The notes below the pieces were generated by a model that made no database searches, was not told the DNA's origin, and saw nothing but the letters and a program-made list of their open reading frames with translations. This document shows positions 28,830 through 39,857 of a stretch of DNA of 64,000 bases, piece after piece. Made by a program: the position numbers and the translations under genes. Each line of letters begins with the position of its first letter. The stretch's first letter is position 1. This DNA is from Sphingobacterium sp. UBA7855 (lineage in GTDB: Bacteria; Bacteroidota; Bacteroidia; Sphingobacteriales; Sphingobacteriaceae): contig DLST01000015.1 of NCBI GenBank assembly GCA_002500745.1, positions 229,589 to 293,588 of the forward strand, written 5' to 3'.

Positions 28830-30020
28830 TTATTTAATTACACCTAATTCTTTACCTACTTTGGTAAAGGCGGCGATTGCTTTATCCAGGTGAGCAACTT
28901 CATGTCCTGCCGAAATCTGCACACGGATACGAGCTTTTCCCTGAGGTACAACAGGATAGTAAAAACCGATCACATAAATTCCCTCGTCTAACATCTTGGA
29001 TGCGAATTCCTGCGCTAATTTTGCGTCATACAGCATCACAGGCACGATTGGATGGAAACCTGGTTTGATATCAAATCCAGCAGCTGTCATTTTTTCACGA
29101 AAATAAGTTGTATTGGATTCCAATTTATCGCGCAGTGCCGTTGTCTCACTCAGCATATCCAAGACCGCTACAGAAGCCCCTGCAATTGCGGGTGCTAAAG
29201 TATTCGAAAATAAATAGGGACGTGAACGCTGACGTAACAAATCGATGATTTCTTTTTTGCCAGAAGTGAAACCACCAGAAGCACCGCCTAGCGCCTTACC
29301 CAACGTACCTGTAATGATATCTACGCGATCAATCACGTTGAAAAGCTCGTGTGTACCACGTCCAGTTGCTCCGATAAAACCGGTACAATGCGATTCATCG
29401 ATCATCACGAGCGCCTGGTATTTATCTGCTAGATCACAGATCTTATCCAGTGGAGCGACAGATCCATCCATCGAAAATGCGCCATCTGTAACAATGATTT
29501 TATGTCGAGCGCCGGACGCAGCCTGCAATTGTGCTTCCAAATCAGCCATATCTGCATTTTTATAGCGGAAACGTTGTGCTTTACACAAACGAACACCGTC
29601 AATGATAGAGGCATGATTTAATTCGTCAGAAATGATCGCATCCTCAGCCCCAAATAACGGCTCAAATACACCACCATTCGCGTCGAATGCTGCTGCATAT
29701 AAAATAGTATCTTCTGTTCCGAGAAACGTAGAAATTTTTGCTTCTAACTCTTTATGCACATCTTGGGTACCACAGATAAAACGTACGGAAGACATTCCAT
29801 AACCGTGGGTATCAATCGCCTTCTTAGCAGCTTCAATTACTTTTGGGTGCGAAGACAGACCCAAATAATTGTTCGCACAAAAATTGACAACTTCTTGTCC
29901 TGTACTCACTTTGATGTCTGCTCCTTGGGGGGTAACGATCACGCGCTCTTGTTTATACAATCCCGCTTCTTTGATTGCTTCCAATTCCTTTGCTAAAACT
30001 GGTTGTAATGTTGTGTACAT
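28830..30020 (-). CDS. kbl: Glycine C-acetyltransferase (2-amino-3-ketobutyrate CoA ligase)
   Basis: This is a 396-residue PLP enzyme of the alpha-oxoamine synthase family that cleaves 2-amino-3-ketobutyrate with CoA to glycine and acetyl-CoA in threonine breakdown. Characteristic segments are [27 protein letters not shown], the [10 protein letters not shown] aspartate/histidine region and the PLP lysine in [12 protein letters not shown]. These match Kbl more closely than BioF or HemA. The partner threonine dehydrogenase is not in the window. Confidence 0.93.
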   Translation of the reverse strand: MYTTLQPVLAKELEAIKEAGLYKQERVIVTPQGADIKVSTGQEVVNFCANNYLGLSSHPKVIEAAKKAIDTHGYGMSSVRFICGTQDVHKELEAKISTFLGTEDTILYAAAFDANGGVFEPLFGAEDAIISDELNHASIIDGVRLCKAQRFRYKNADMADLEAQLQAASGARHKIIVTDGAFSMDGSVAPLDKICDLADKYQALVMIDESHCTGFIGATGRGTHELFNVIDRVDIITGTLGKALGGASGGFTSGKKEIIDLLRQRSRPYLFSNTLAPAIAGASVAVLDMLSETTALRDKLESNTTYFREKMTAAGFDIKPGFHPIVPVMLYDAKLAQEFASKMLDEGIYVIGFYYPVVPQGKARIRVQISAGHEVAHLDKAIAAFTKVGKELGVIK

Positions 30021-30187
30021 AATTCGATTTTAATTTTTTGTACAATATTACAGTTTTTTCATTGGAATAACTTGTGTTACCTTCCCAGATGAACGTTATT
30101 CACGGAGAATTTATCCCAAATCAATGATTTGGTAATATTAAACCGATTGCATAAAATGCGCTTTTGTCCCCGCTCTGCAGCGCCAAT

Positions 30188-30222
30188 AAAAAAAACACGA
30201 ACAAGCGTAAAAGCCATCGTGT
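30188..30222 (-). terminator. Probable terminator of the ABC permease gene
   Basis: On the minus strand ACACGA (30222-30217) pairs with TCGTGT (30200-30195) over a long loop, directly followed by a T-run to about 30188. The short stem lowers confidence. The rest of the 282-bp spacer 30021-30302 shows no gene; an imperfect -7 box for kbl (TAATATTG, 30050-30043) is present. Confidence 0.55.
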
Positions 30223-30302
30223 AACAAAAGGTCTTATGTTTCTTAAAAGTAATTTCTTATCGCTCCTAAAAGCAATTAAATTACTGAAAGCAGAGGGATA
30301 GG

Positions 30303-31550
30303 TTATTCGTATCGGAGCGCATCGACCGGATCCAGTTTAGATGCTTTTGAGGCTGGGTAATAACCCGACAACATACCAACGAGTCCACATACCGCAAAGC
30401 CCATAATAATCGCTCCCCACGGTATTATAAAAGATGTACCGAGCTGCAGGGCTAGGATATTACCGATCAGAATACCTATAAAAATTCCGGCAACACCACC
30501 GATCATGCAAATCACAATGGCTTCCATCAAAAATTGTTTACGGATAACACTCGGTGTTGCACCGATTGCCTTACGTATGCCGATCTCACGTGTCCGCTCG
30601 GTGACCGAAACAAGCATAATATTCATCAATCCGATTGAAGCCCCTACAAGGGTGATAAAGGCAATCACTACAGCTCCTAAAGTGACCATTGCCATATTCT
30701 GCATCAGCATCTGGGCAACCGCATCGGACTTGGTAATTTCAAAATCGTTGGTTTGCCTGGAGGCCAATCCACGAATATTTCTAAACACGATAGTAGCTTC
30801 GCCAATGGCCGCTTCCAATCGCATCGGATCGTTGGAAGAAACCGTGATCACATAGGACGGCTCGGCACCCTGCATCACCGACCTTGCCTTGATCAGCGGA
30901 ATAAAACATGCCCTATCTCCCCCCATCCCCGCAGAGGAACCTTTACTTTTTAATACCCCGATAACCAAATAACGGATATTGTTAACGGTAATAAACTGCC
31001 CCACGGGATCAATGATTTCATTGAAAAGCATTTTACTGACTTCACTGCCGATGATAATAACACCACTGCCGGTTTCTACCTCCCTAGTGGAAAAATTACG
31101 GCCTTCGCTGATAACATAACCCGAGGTCTGTAGATAATTTTCATCGGTACCTATCAGGCCGATATTGGGGTTTGTCTTTTTGGATTGAAATTTTGCAGTC
31201 GTAGTCCAGCTCACATTGGCACTAACTGATGTCAACGCATTAAAGTGAAAATCTTGTTTAAATCGAGCGGACTGCGCATAGGTTATATTAGCGAAGACTT
31301 TGGAGCGCGTCCCCTCATTCCCGATGCGAACATTGAGCCCCCGGTTGCGGATGTTAAAAGAGTTTGACCCCATCGATGAAAAGGAATCTGTCAGGGAATT
31401 CTTCATGGCATCTATCGAGGTCAGCACCCCTATAAGAGCCATCATTCCTATGGCAATAATCAGTGCTGTCAAAAATGTGCGCAGCTTATTTCCTACAATA
31501 GACTGTAGTGCAAGCTTGACATTCTCAACATAAGACATTTTTACGGCCAT
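30303..31550 (-). CDS. ABC transporter permease, MacB/FtsX type
   Basis: This permease of about 415 residues has one N-terminal transmembrane helix (about 20-45), a periplasmic MacB core domain (about 50-260) and three C-terminal helices of the FtsX domain with ERTREIGIRKAIGA between the first two. MacB-type systems are mechanotransmission pumps exporting peptides, lipoproteins or antibiotics; substrate unknown. No matching ATPase or membrane-fusion gene is adjacent, so it is an orphan permease here. The frame is open to 31607, but that start lies inside the terminator of the upstream gene; ATG at 31550 or 31538 (MSYVENVKLAL) is more plausible. Confidence 0.88.
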   Translation of the reverse strand: MAVKMSYVENVKLALQSIVGNKLRTFLTALIIAIGMMALIGVLTSIDAMKNSLTDSFSSMGSNSFNIRNRGLNVRIGNEGTRSKVFANITYAQSARFKQDFHFNALTSVSANVSWTTTAKFQSKKTNPNIGLIGTDENYLQTSGYVISEGRNFSTREVETGSGVIIIGSEVSKMLFNEIIDPVGQFITVNNIRYLVIGVLKSKGSSAGMGGDRACFIPLIKARSVMQGAEPSYVITVSSNDPMRLEAAIGEATIVFRNIRGLASRQTNDFEITKSDAVAQMLMQNMAMVTLGAVVIAFITLVGASIGLMNIMLVSVTERTREIGIRKAIGATPSVIRKQFLMEAIVICMIGGVAGIFIGILIGNILALQLGTSFIIPWGAIIMGFAVCGLVGMLSGYYPASKASKLDPVDALRYE

Positions 31551-31603
31551 AAAGCTAATATTAGGATTTGTAGGGATGAAAATACTGTAATTCCCGCACA
31601 AAA

Positions 31604-31646
31604 CCAAAAAGGCAATTTACTGCTATGGAATAAATTGCCTTTTTGG
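31604..31646. terminator. Strong terminator of the DUF2147 gene
   Basis: CCAAAAAGGCAATTTA (31604-31619) pairs perfectly with TAAATTGCCTTTTTGG (31631-31646). The 16-bp stem contains the A/T tracts needed on both strands. It ends the minus-strand DUF2147 transcript and shows that the ABC permease start must be downstream of 31604. Confidence 0.88.
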
Positions 31647-31704
31647 CCGTGACCGCAGCTATGCTTGCTAGCGGATTATGCCGATTTTGCGGCTGTTACA
31701 ATTC

Positions 31705-32130
31705 TTAATGAATTCTTTTCCATGTCTCTGTACGTCCGAGCAGGCTCACGCCCATATAGCCCCTGATATCAAGCTTATCCCCCTTAAGCGTCATCTTACA
31801 GCTATATGTTTTGCCTGATTTGGGGTCATAAATCTTTCCGTCAACATAGGTACTGCCATCTTTTTCAAAATTGGTCAAGATCTCCAGGCCTTGTACATTT
31901 CTGCCCTGTAGTGCTTTATCGGGATTTTTTATATCTTTCTTTGGCTGACCTGCTTCGTTGTTTGGAAATTTGAGCCAATACAGTTTACCAAAAAACTTAT
32001 CGCCTTTTTTGTAAATTTCAACACGGCCTTCGCCACTTGGATTTTCCCATTTTCCGATGATGGGATCTGTTTGCGCAAATAATGTTACTGTAATCAGCAA
32101 CATTAGGAATGACATCATAATTTTCTTCAT
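31705..32130 (-). CDS. DUF2147 domain-containing exported protein
   Basis: This is a 141-residue protein with a signal peptide (1-18, ending VTLFAQ) and one DUF2147 domain: IIGKWENPSGEGRVEIYK near the start and a C-terminal LDIRGYMGVSLLGRTETW. DUF2147 is a small secreted beta-barrel-like family of unknown function. I chose the ATG at 32130 since the signal peptide starts there; the open frame to 32301 adds 57 residues unlike any exported protein. It is divergent from the small membrane protein at 32401. The 270-bp spacer 32131-32400 is A/T-rich with no other recognisable element. Confidence 0.88.
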   Translation of the reverse strand: MKKIMMSFLMLLITVTLFAQTDPIIGKWENPSGEGRVEIYKKGDKFFGKLYWLKFPNNEAGQPKKDIKNPDKALQGRNVQGLEILTNFEKDGSTYVDGKIYDPKSGKTYSCKMTLKGDKLDIRGYMGVSLLGRTETWKRIH

Positions 32131-32400
32131 GGGTTTATTATTTTTATGAGCATGTGAAGCTCTGTATAAATTCTTTATAAATAAAGATAAGAAATATTTA
32201 CTATGCCCGCATATATTCAATATAAAACTACAGCTAGTTACCAATAAAAAATGATTATCCGATTCAGCCGCTAACCCGTATAAAAAGCCTTTTCTTCGCA
32301 ATACCCAGAATTCATTCGATAAATAAAGTTTGGCATTGGGTTTGCAACATTATAATCATATTATTTCTTTTTTAACTATTTACATAAATTAGCACATATT

Positions 32401-32742
32401 ATGAAATTTATTATTAGTCTTCTACTTACCGGGTTGGTCGTGGCAGTTGCCTGCTGGCTTGTCCCGGGCGCTCATGTTGCTGGATTTGGCTGGGCCATTG
32501 TTACCGGACTTGTGATTGGATTTGTCAACGCAACTGTAGGATCGATTTTACGGTTATTTACGTTCCCGTTAAATTGGCTAACGCTGGGTTTAGTATCCTT
32601 TATTATTACTGTATTGATGGTTCTGCTGTCAGATTGGCTACTCGGTTCAAAATTTGATGTAGATGGCTTTTGGACTGCCGCGCTATTTGCCATCGTCGTT
32701 GCCCTATTAGAAATGATTGTTGGTAGTATATCAAAAGATTAA
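32401..32742 (+). CDS. Phage holin family / membrane protein of four helices (PF04020-like)
   Basis: This 113-residue inner-membrane protein has four hydrophobic helices (about 2-20, 26-45, 54-77 and 87-109). The Gly/Asn-rich segment TGLVIGFVNATVGSILR and the order of helices match small membrane proteins of the PF04020 type, annotated as phage holin family but widespread on chromosomes without phage context. No phage gene is nearby and a lysis role is unlikely. It stands alone with its own terminator. Confidence 0.75.
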   Translation: MKFIISLLLTGLVVAVACWLVPGAHVAGFGWAIVTGLVIGFVNATVGSILRLFTFPLNWLTLGLVSFIITVLMVLLSDWLLGSKFDVDGFWTAALFAIVVALLEMIVGSISKD

Positions 32743-32764
32743 AATACATTATATTACGTAGTTG

Positions 32765-32800
32765 AAGGTGTTCAAATCAATTGATATGAACGCCTTTTTT
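32765..32800 (+). terminator. Intrinsic terminator of the small membrane protein gene
   Basis: AAGGTGTTC (32765-32773) pairs with GAACGCCTT (32788-32796) with one G-U pair, followed by T. It lies 22 bp after the stop codon. Confidence 0.85.
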
Positions 32801-32909
32801 ATTTCTTATTCTTAACCTCAGCCTATTAATACCACATCCCTATCTGCAATCCGCTCGCTATTTACGGCAGAAATCGTTAAATTTAATTTTTAAAAAGAAA
32901 CGCTAATAT

Positions 32910-34826
32910 ATGTGTGAACACAACCACGAGCATAGCAATGCCACACACGAGCACTCCTCCACCACAGAGGAGCAGCCTTGGTGGATTGCACAGAGCAAGT
33001 TGCTCATCGCTCTTTTCATCCTGCTTACTTTACTTCTACTGAAATATGCTTTCAAGATCACTCTTCCGTCGGGAATCAGTTTGGCCTTAAATAGCATCGC
33101 TTACCTGCTTGCGGGAATACCCGTTATCCTGATGGCTTTCCGTAAGGCAAAAAGGGGGGATATTTTTAATGAATTCTTTTTGATGACTGTGGCGACCTTA
33201 GGTGCATTCGCTATTGGAGAATTTGAAGAAGGTGTTGCGGTGATGGTATTCTACCAAATCGGAGAATGGTTTCAGGACACCGCCGTAGACAATGCCAAAA
33301 AATCGATCAAATCACTATTGGATATCCGTCCCGATACTGTGACTGTAGTGCGAAATGGACAACAACAACAAGTAAATCCAAAAACTGTCTTACCTGGCGA
33401 CACCATCTTGGTAAAAGCAGGCGAAAAGGTGGCCCTTGATGGTAAGTTAAACACAGAGAAGGCCACATTTAATACCGCGGCTTTGACGGGAGAGAGTAAA
33501 CCTGACACAAAATATAGGGGTGAAACGGTTTTTGCGGGGATGATTAATTTGGAAACGGTTGTGGAAATCGAGGTCTCCAACAAATTTGAGGATAGCAAGT
33601 TGAGCAAAATTCTCGAAATGGTACAAGATGCTACAGCACGTAAATCCAAAACGCAGTTGTTTATTGCCAAATTTGCTAAAGTATATGTCCCCATAATCTT
33701 TGGCCTTGCTCTATTGGTACTTATTGTGCCCCTATGCTTTGTGCAAGACTATAGTTTTAAGGACTGGTTCTATCGGAGTTTGGTCTTCTTGGTGATTAGC
33801 TGCCCCTGTGCGCTGGTTGTTTCTATCCCCTTGGGGTATTTTGGAGGCATAGGCTTAGCCTCCCGAAACGGAATATTATTTAAGGGAGGCAACTTCCTCG
33901 ATGCCATTACCGCAGTTGATACTGTAGTAATGGATAAAACAGGTACACTCACAGCGGGGGTATTTGAAGTAACGGAGGTTGTTGCAGTCAATGGAGATCC
34001 CCAAGAATTATTGGATTATGCAAAAGCAATAGAGGTACATTCCACACATCCCATTGCAAAGGCGATAGCCAGCTATAATCCAGGCAGCACAGCCCTAAAA
34101 ACGGAAAATATTCAGGAAATTGCAGGTCATGGACTTTGTGCTACGGTGAATGGAAAGCAAACACTAGCAGGCAACAGCAAGCTATTGGACAAATATAACA
34201 TTAGCTACCCGGATGATTTGAGGAAAATGGTATATTCCATTGTGATGCTTGCCATCGACGGCAAATATGCAGGTTATATAACTGTTGCAGACCGGATTAA
34301 ACCAGGATCGAAGGCCGTTATTCAGGCGATGCGTGCGGAAGGTCTTTATACAGTCATGTTATCTGGCGATAAAACAGCGGTAGTAAACGAGGTAGCCAAA
34401 GAGCTGGGACTGAACGAGGCCTATGGTGACCTCCTCCCCGAGGATAAGGTTAGCCATGTACAACAACTGCTCGATCAGGGGCGCCATGTTGCCTTTGCCG
34501 GTGATGGTGTGAATGATGCACCAGTAGTTGCGTTAGCACAGGTAGGCATCGCAATGGGTGGACTGGGTGCTGATGCGACAATAGAAACAGCTGATATTGT
34601 CATCCAGAACGATGAGCCCAACAAGATCTTATCGGCTATAAAAATCGGAAAAATAACCCGCAATATTGTCTGGCAGAATGTAATCTTGGCAATGGGCGTA
34701 AAGGTCATTGTTTTGATCCTTGGTGCCGGTGGTGTTGCAACACTTTGGGAAGCGGTTATAGCGGATGTCGGAGTCGCACTCTTGGCGATTTTAAATGCTA
34801 TCCGAATACAGCATAAAAAAGTATAG
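32910..34826 (+). CDS. Heavy-metal P1B-type ATPase (Zn/Cd/Co export)
   Basis: This is a 638-residue metal-export pump. Motifs are the actuator TGES, the membrane metal site SCPCALV, phosphorylation site DKTGTLT, the HP of the nucleotide domain (STHPIAKAI) and GDGVNDAPV. The last helices carry GVKVIVLIL and IADVGVALL; the late Lys and the Asp-Val-Gly match the P1B-2 (Zn, Cd, Pb) class. Instead of a classical HMA domain, the N-terminus has a His-rich stretch of about 22 residues (HNHEHSNATHEHSS) that probably binds metal. No regulator is adjacent. TAAATTTA at 32878-32885 is a near -7 box. Confidence 0.93.
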   Translation: MCEHNHEHSNATHEHSSTTEEQPWWIAQSKLLIALFILLTLLLLKYAFKITLPSGISLALNSIAYLLAGIPVILMAFRKAKRGDIFNEFFLMTVATLGAFAIGEFEEGVAVMVFYQIGEWFQDTAVDNAKKSIKSLLDIRPDTVTVVRNGQQQQVNPKTVLPGDTILVKAGEKVALDGKLNTEKATFNTAALTGESKPDTKYRGETVFAGMINLETVVEIEVSNKFEDSKLSKILEMVQDATARKSKTQLFIAKFAKVYVPIIFGLALLVLIVPLCFVQDYSFKDWFYRSLVFLVISCPCALVVSIPLGYFGGIGLASRNGILFKGGNFLDAITAVDTVVMDKTGTLTAGVFEVTEVVAVNGDPQELLDYAKAIEVHSTHPIAKAIASYNPGSTALKTENIQEIAGHGLCATVNGKQTLAGNSKLLDKYNISYPDDLRKMVYSIVMLAIDGKYAGYITVADRIKPGSKAVIQAMRAEGLYTVMLSGDKTAVVNEVAKELGLNEAYGDLLPEDKVSHVQQLLDQGRHVAFAGDGVNDAPVVALAQVGIAMGGLGADATIETADIVIQNDEPNKILSAIKIGKITRNIVWQNVILAMGVKVIVLILGAGGVATLWEAVIADVGVALLAILNAIRIQHKKV

Positions 34827-34911
34827 CAATGAAGTTATCCAAAAAATCAGATGGTAACAGTTATACAAATTAGATCGTTGAAAAATATTGTGGTCGAATA
34901 CACCCATAATT

Positions 34912-34948
34912 AAAAAAAAGTGGGGCTGTCCAACGTTGAACAGCCCCG
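34912..34948 (-). terminator. Intrinsic terminator of pgi
   Basis: On the minus strand GGGGCTGT (34947-34940) pairs with ACAGCCCC (34929-34922), followed by T (34919-34912). It also lies 95 bp past the convergent ATPase stop but has no T-run in that direction. Confidence 0.88.
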
Positions 34949-34991
34949 CTTCCTATGTTTCACCCATGATCTACATCAGATCGCAGAAATT

Positions 34992-36665
<1,674 letters not shown>

Positions 36666-36873
36666 TTACTAAAATATTTGTTTTAAACATCAATAAGAGC
36701 CTTCTAGATCGCTATAATACACGGAGTGTAGCTCCTCAAATGAAGGTTTATTCTGCTGTCAATACCAAAACTAAAAAAAAAAGGTCACATATCCCTATTT
36801 ACCAACGGATATTCAACGTTAAGTTCTTGATAGGGGCATGAATTTATTAATTAAAATTTATACTTTAGCGGAT

Positions 36874-37957
36874 ATGACAAAAGAACAAATTCAAGACTTG
36901 AGGGATCGTGTGACTTCCCTGAGGAGGCATCTTTGACATCGATGCACGCAAAGAAGAAATAGAAAGAGATCAAGCGATTACGCTTGAAGCAAGTTTTTGG
37001 GATGATTCCAAAGCGGCAGAGAAAATACTTCTGGCCATAAAAAACCAAAAGGTATGGACAGACCACTTCGACGAAGTTGCAGCGGCGGTTGAAGACGCCT
37101 ATGTCATGTATGAATTCTACCAATCGGGCGATGCGAGCGAAAAGGAAGTGGACGACCAATATCAACTCGCTTTAGAAAAAGTCGAGGAGCTAGAATTTAA
37201 AAATATGCTTAGTGCTGAAGAAGATCAGCTGGATGCAATCTTACAGATTACTGCCGGTGCAGGCGGTACTGAAAGCTGCGACTGGGCTGCCATGCTGATG
37301 CGGATGTATATTATGTGGGGTGAGAAAAACGGTTATAAAGTAACCGAGCAAGATTCTCAGGAAGGTGATGTAGCCGGCATCAAGAGTGTTACTCTTCAGA
37401 TATCGGGTGATTTTGCTTACGGCTACCTCAAGGGAGAAAACGGTGTACATAGGCTCGTCCGGATTTCCCCATTTGATTCCAACGCAAAACGCCACACCTC
37501 TTTTGCATCAGTCTATGTCTATCCCTTGATCGATGATAATATTGAGATCGATGTGAAAGATTCTGAAATTGAATGGGATACTTTCCGTTCTGGTGGTGCA
37601 GGTGGGCAGAATGTAAATAAAGTGGAAACCGCAGTTCGATTACACCACAAGCCCACGGGTATTATTATTAAGAATCAGGAATCCAGATCGCAATTGCAAA
37701 ACAAGGAAAATGCGATGCGTTTATTGAAATCACAGCTATATGAGATTGAAATGCGTAAACGCCAGGAAGCTACAGCTGCTATTGAAGGGAATAAAAAGAA
37801 AATCGAATGGGGTTCCCAAATTCGAAACTATGTTTTACATCCCTATAAGTTAATTAAAGATTTACGGACAAATTACGAGACATCCAATACACAAGCTGTG
37901 TTAGACGGTGATCTCAATGATTTCCTGAAAAATTACCTCATGGAATTTGGCGGGTAA
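36874..37957 (+). CDS. prfB: Peptide chain release factor 2, read through a programmed +1 frameshift
   Basis: The frame beginning at ATG 36874 reads 20 codons ([13 protein letters not shown]...RRHL) and meets TGA at 36934. A +1 shift at CTT-TGA-C continues as [13 protein letters not shown]... to the stop at 37957, giving about 360 residues. The shifted frame holds the RF2 hallmarks: SPF ([14 protein letters not shown]), the peptidyl-hydrolysis GGQ ([12 protein letters not shown]) and the usual C-terminal domain. RF2 recognises UGA and UAA; the in-frame UGA makes its synthesis self-limiting. Gene finders that ignore the shift would start it wrongly at ATG 37106 and lose about 77 residues. Confidence 0.95.
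36922..36937 (+). promoter_or_regulatory. prfB programmed frameshift site
   Basis: AGG AGG CAT CTT TGA C: a Shine-Dalgarno-like AGGAGG (36922-36927), 3 nt, the slippery CTT (36931-36933), and the UGA stop followed by C (36934-36937). The spacing is the same as at the E. coli prfB site. The next sense codon after the shift is GAC (36935-36937). Confidence 0.95.
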
Positions 37958-37980
37958 AAAATTAGAAAATTGATGACCCG

Positions 37981-38015
37981 AAAGACGCCCGCATTAGCGA
38001 GCGTCTTTTTTTTTT
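37981..38015 (+). terminator. Intrinsic terminator of prfB
   Basis: AAAGACGCCCGC (37981-37992) pairs with GCGAGCGTCTTT (37997-38008), with one mismatch and an ATTA loop, followed by a T-run to 38015. Confidence 0.93.
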
Positions 38016-38377
38016 CATTCTTTTTTCAATTGTTAAAGTGCCCCCTTTCGTAAACAGTCAACTACAAATACTGACAGAATACATTGAAAAAAAGCCAATA
38101 AATGTTAAAAAATCTTAAAAATCTATCCATTCAATTGATGTCACATTTCACGTAACATCCTAAACAATTAAAAAATAAACCATTAATAATCAACATTTTG
38201 AATCAAAACATATTGTATCAAGAACGTTACATTAATAGATCGAACCTGATTTTTGGCACAAAATAAAGGCATGTGTTTTGCGTTTATGGAATCGTAATAT
38301 TTTCATTACAAAAGATATCAGAAGCGATATCAAATTAAAGATTGAAAAAACGAATGTGTATCTAAAATAGAACGGTT
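38016..38377. other. A/T-rich 362-bp spacer upstream of the glycosyltransferase
   Basis: No gene is supported. Two GATATC sites 6 bp apart (38314-38319 and 38326-38331) form a symmetric element about 46 bp before the ATG that could be an operator. I found no exact TTTG-N19-TAnnTTTG promoter, so the start of the glycosyltransferase transcript cannot be placed. The unusual length suggests regulation. Confidence 0.5.
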
Positions 38378-39823
38378 ATGAATTACATGAAAGAAAACTC
38401 GATCGTATCCAAGCAGATGACCAAGCAATGGCAGCCTGCTGTATATGATGTAAATGCAGCAGAAAAGCGATCTGAAAATAAAGTTCGCAAAGAGGAAGAA
38501 AGTAACTTTGGTCCTAAAGAGTATGGTATTGTTGGAGCAACATTTTTCATCTTATTTGCGTCGGTCTTTGGCGTATACATGCTTCAACCCGACTTTGATG
38601 CGTTACGTTTCCAACGTTTAGATAGTATCGGCGGTACATTTGTGATCGGATTAGGTATATTACTTGCCGTTATTGCTATCAGTTTTTTAATTTTTCTGAT
38701 TGTACTCCATCGGAAATATAAGCCAATTGCATCGGTGTCTGACGAAGAACTGCCTACATGTACTATCATTGTGCCAGCGTATAATGAAGGACAACTGGTA
38801 TACGATACTTTACATAGCTTGGCAAACAGCGATTATCCAGAAAAAAAATTGCAAATTATCGCCATTGACGACGGTAGTAAGGATAACACTTTTGAGTGGA
38901 TACAACGTGCCAAAACAGAACTTGGTGACCGCGTAGACATCTATAAACAGCCTAAGAACATGGGTAAAAGACATGCCCTATACCGTGGTTTTAAATTAGG
39001 AACAGGAGAGATCTTTATTACAGTGGACAGTGACTCAATTGTAAAAAAGGACACCATACGAAATATGGCAAGCCCTTTTGTAACCAATAAAGAGTGTGGT
39101 GCGGTAGCTGGAAATGTGCGTGTGTTAAATACCAAAAAAGCAATCATTCCACGTATGCTCAACGTTAGCTTCGTATTTAGCTTCGAATTTGTACGTTCAG
39201 CACAAAGTATGTTGGGTACCGTCATGTGTACACCAGGAGCGCTTTCGGGGTACCGCAAAGAAGCTGTCATGAACTGTTTAGAAGATTGGATCAATCAAAC
39301 ATTTATGGGGCAGCCATCTGATATCGGTGAAGATCGTGCGATGACCAATATGATTTTGAAACAAGGATATCATGTCTTATTTCAATCCAATGCATATGTT
39401 TATACGGACACACCTGTACGTTATAAAAATCTATACAAGATGTTTATCCGTTGGGAAAGAAGTAATGTACGTGAGAATATTGCCATGAGTAAATTTGCAT
39501 TTAAAAATTTCCGTCAAGGTCCTAAATGGGGAGCGCGTATCTTATTGCTTATGCAATGGAAAAAAGTATTGTTATCTTATCCATTGCTATTGCTTATGCT
39601 TTGGACGGTATTTCATTATCCATTGATGTTCTTGAGTTCAACATTGGTAGGTATTTTAATATTCTCGAGTATCCAGGCATATTTCTTTGCCTCTAAAAAT
39701 GCAAATGCCAAAGAAGCTTTCTGGGCTTATAGCTACAGTATATTCTATGCTTTCAGTTTATTTTGGATTACACCATATGCGATAGCAACGGCGGGACGTA
39801 GAGGTTGGTTGACAAGGGGATAA
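38378..39823 (+). CDS. Membrane GT2 glycosyltransferase, hyaluronan/NodC-synthase-like
   Basis: This 481-residue processive glycosyltransferase has two N-terminal helices (about 47-68 and 85-110), a cytosolic GT2 domain with IVPAYNEGQ, DDGSKD, the metal-binding VDSDSIV and catalytic GEDRAMT, then three or four C-terminal helices (about 390-470) that form the secretion channel. The acceptor-binding QxxRW motif of hyaluronan, chitin and cellulose synthases reads MFIRWERS here, so the Gln is replaced by Met. The gene is followed after 34 bp by a nucleotide-sugar dehydrogenase, which suggests a polymer containing uronic acid. Polymer identity is unknown. Confidence 0.87.
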   Translation: MNYMKENSIVSKQMTKQWQPAVYDVNAAEKRSENKVRKEEESNFGPKEYGIVGATFFILFASVFGVYMLQPDFDALRFQRLDSIGGTFVIGLGILLAVIAISFLIFLIVLHRKYKPIASVSDEELPTCTIIVPAYNEGQLVYDTLHSLANSDYPEKKLQIIAIDDGSKDNTFEWIQRAKTELGDRVDIYKQPKNMGKRHALYRGFKLGTGEIFITVDSDSIVKKDTIRNMASPFVTNKECGAVAGNVRVLNTKKAIIPRMLNVSFVFSFEFVRSAQSMLGTVMCTPGALSGYRKEAVMNCLEDWINQTFMGQPSDIGEDRAMTNMILKQGYHVLFQSNAYVYTDTPVRYKNLYKMFIRWERSNVRENIAMSKFAFKNFRQGPKWGARILLLMQWKKVLLSYPLLLLMLWTVFHYPLMFLSSTLVGILIFSSIQAYFFASKNANAKEAFWAYSYSIFYAFSLFWITPYAIATAGRRGWLTRG

Positions 39824-39857
39824 AATTAATGCAAAGAACGTATATTTACAGCTATAT

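Noticed and set aside
31551..31607. Longer N-terminus of the ABC permease
   Set aside because: It would place the start codon inside a 16-bp terminator stem of the upstream gene, and the extra residues do not resemble the family.
32401..32742. Prophage remnant suggested by a holin-family protein
   Set aside because: No other phage gene, attachment site or tRNA junction is nearby; this family is common on ordinary chromosomes.
37106..37957. prfB as a 283-residue gene starting at ATG 37106
   Set aside because: It would lack the RF2 N-terminal domain, which is encoded upstream in frame and joined by the frameshift signal at 36931-36937.
38252..38262. TGGCAC upstream of the glycosyltransferase, like the -24 half of a sigma-54 promoter
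   Set aside because: The required TTGCA-type -12 element is absent at the right spacing (AAAGG is found instead).
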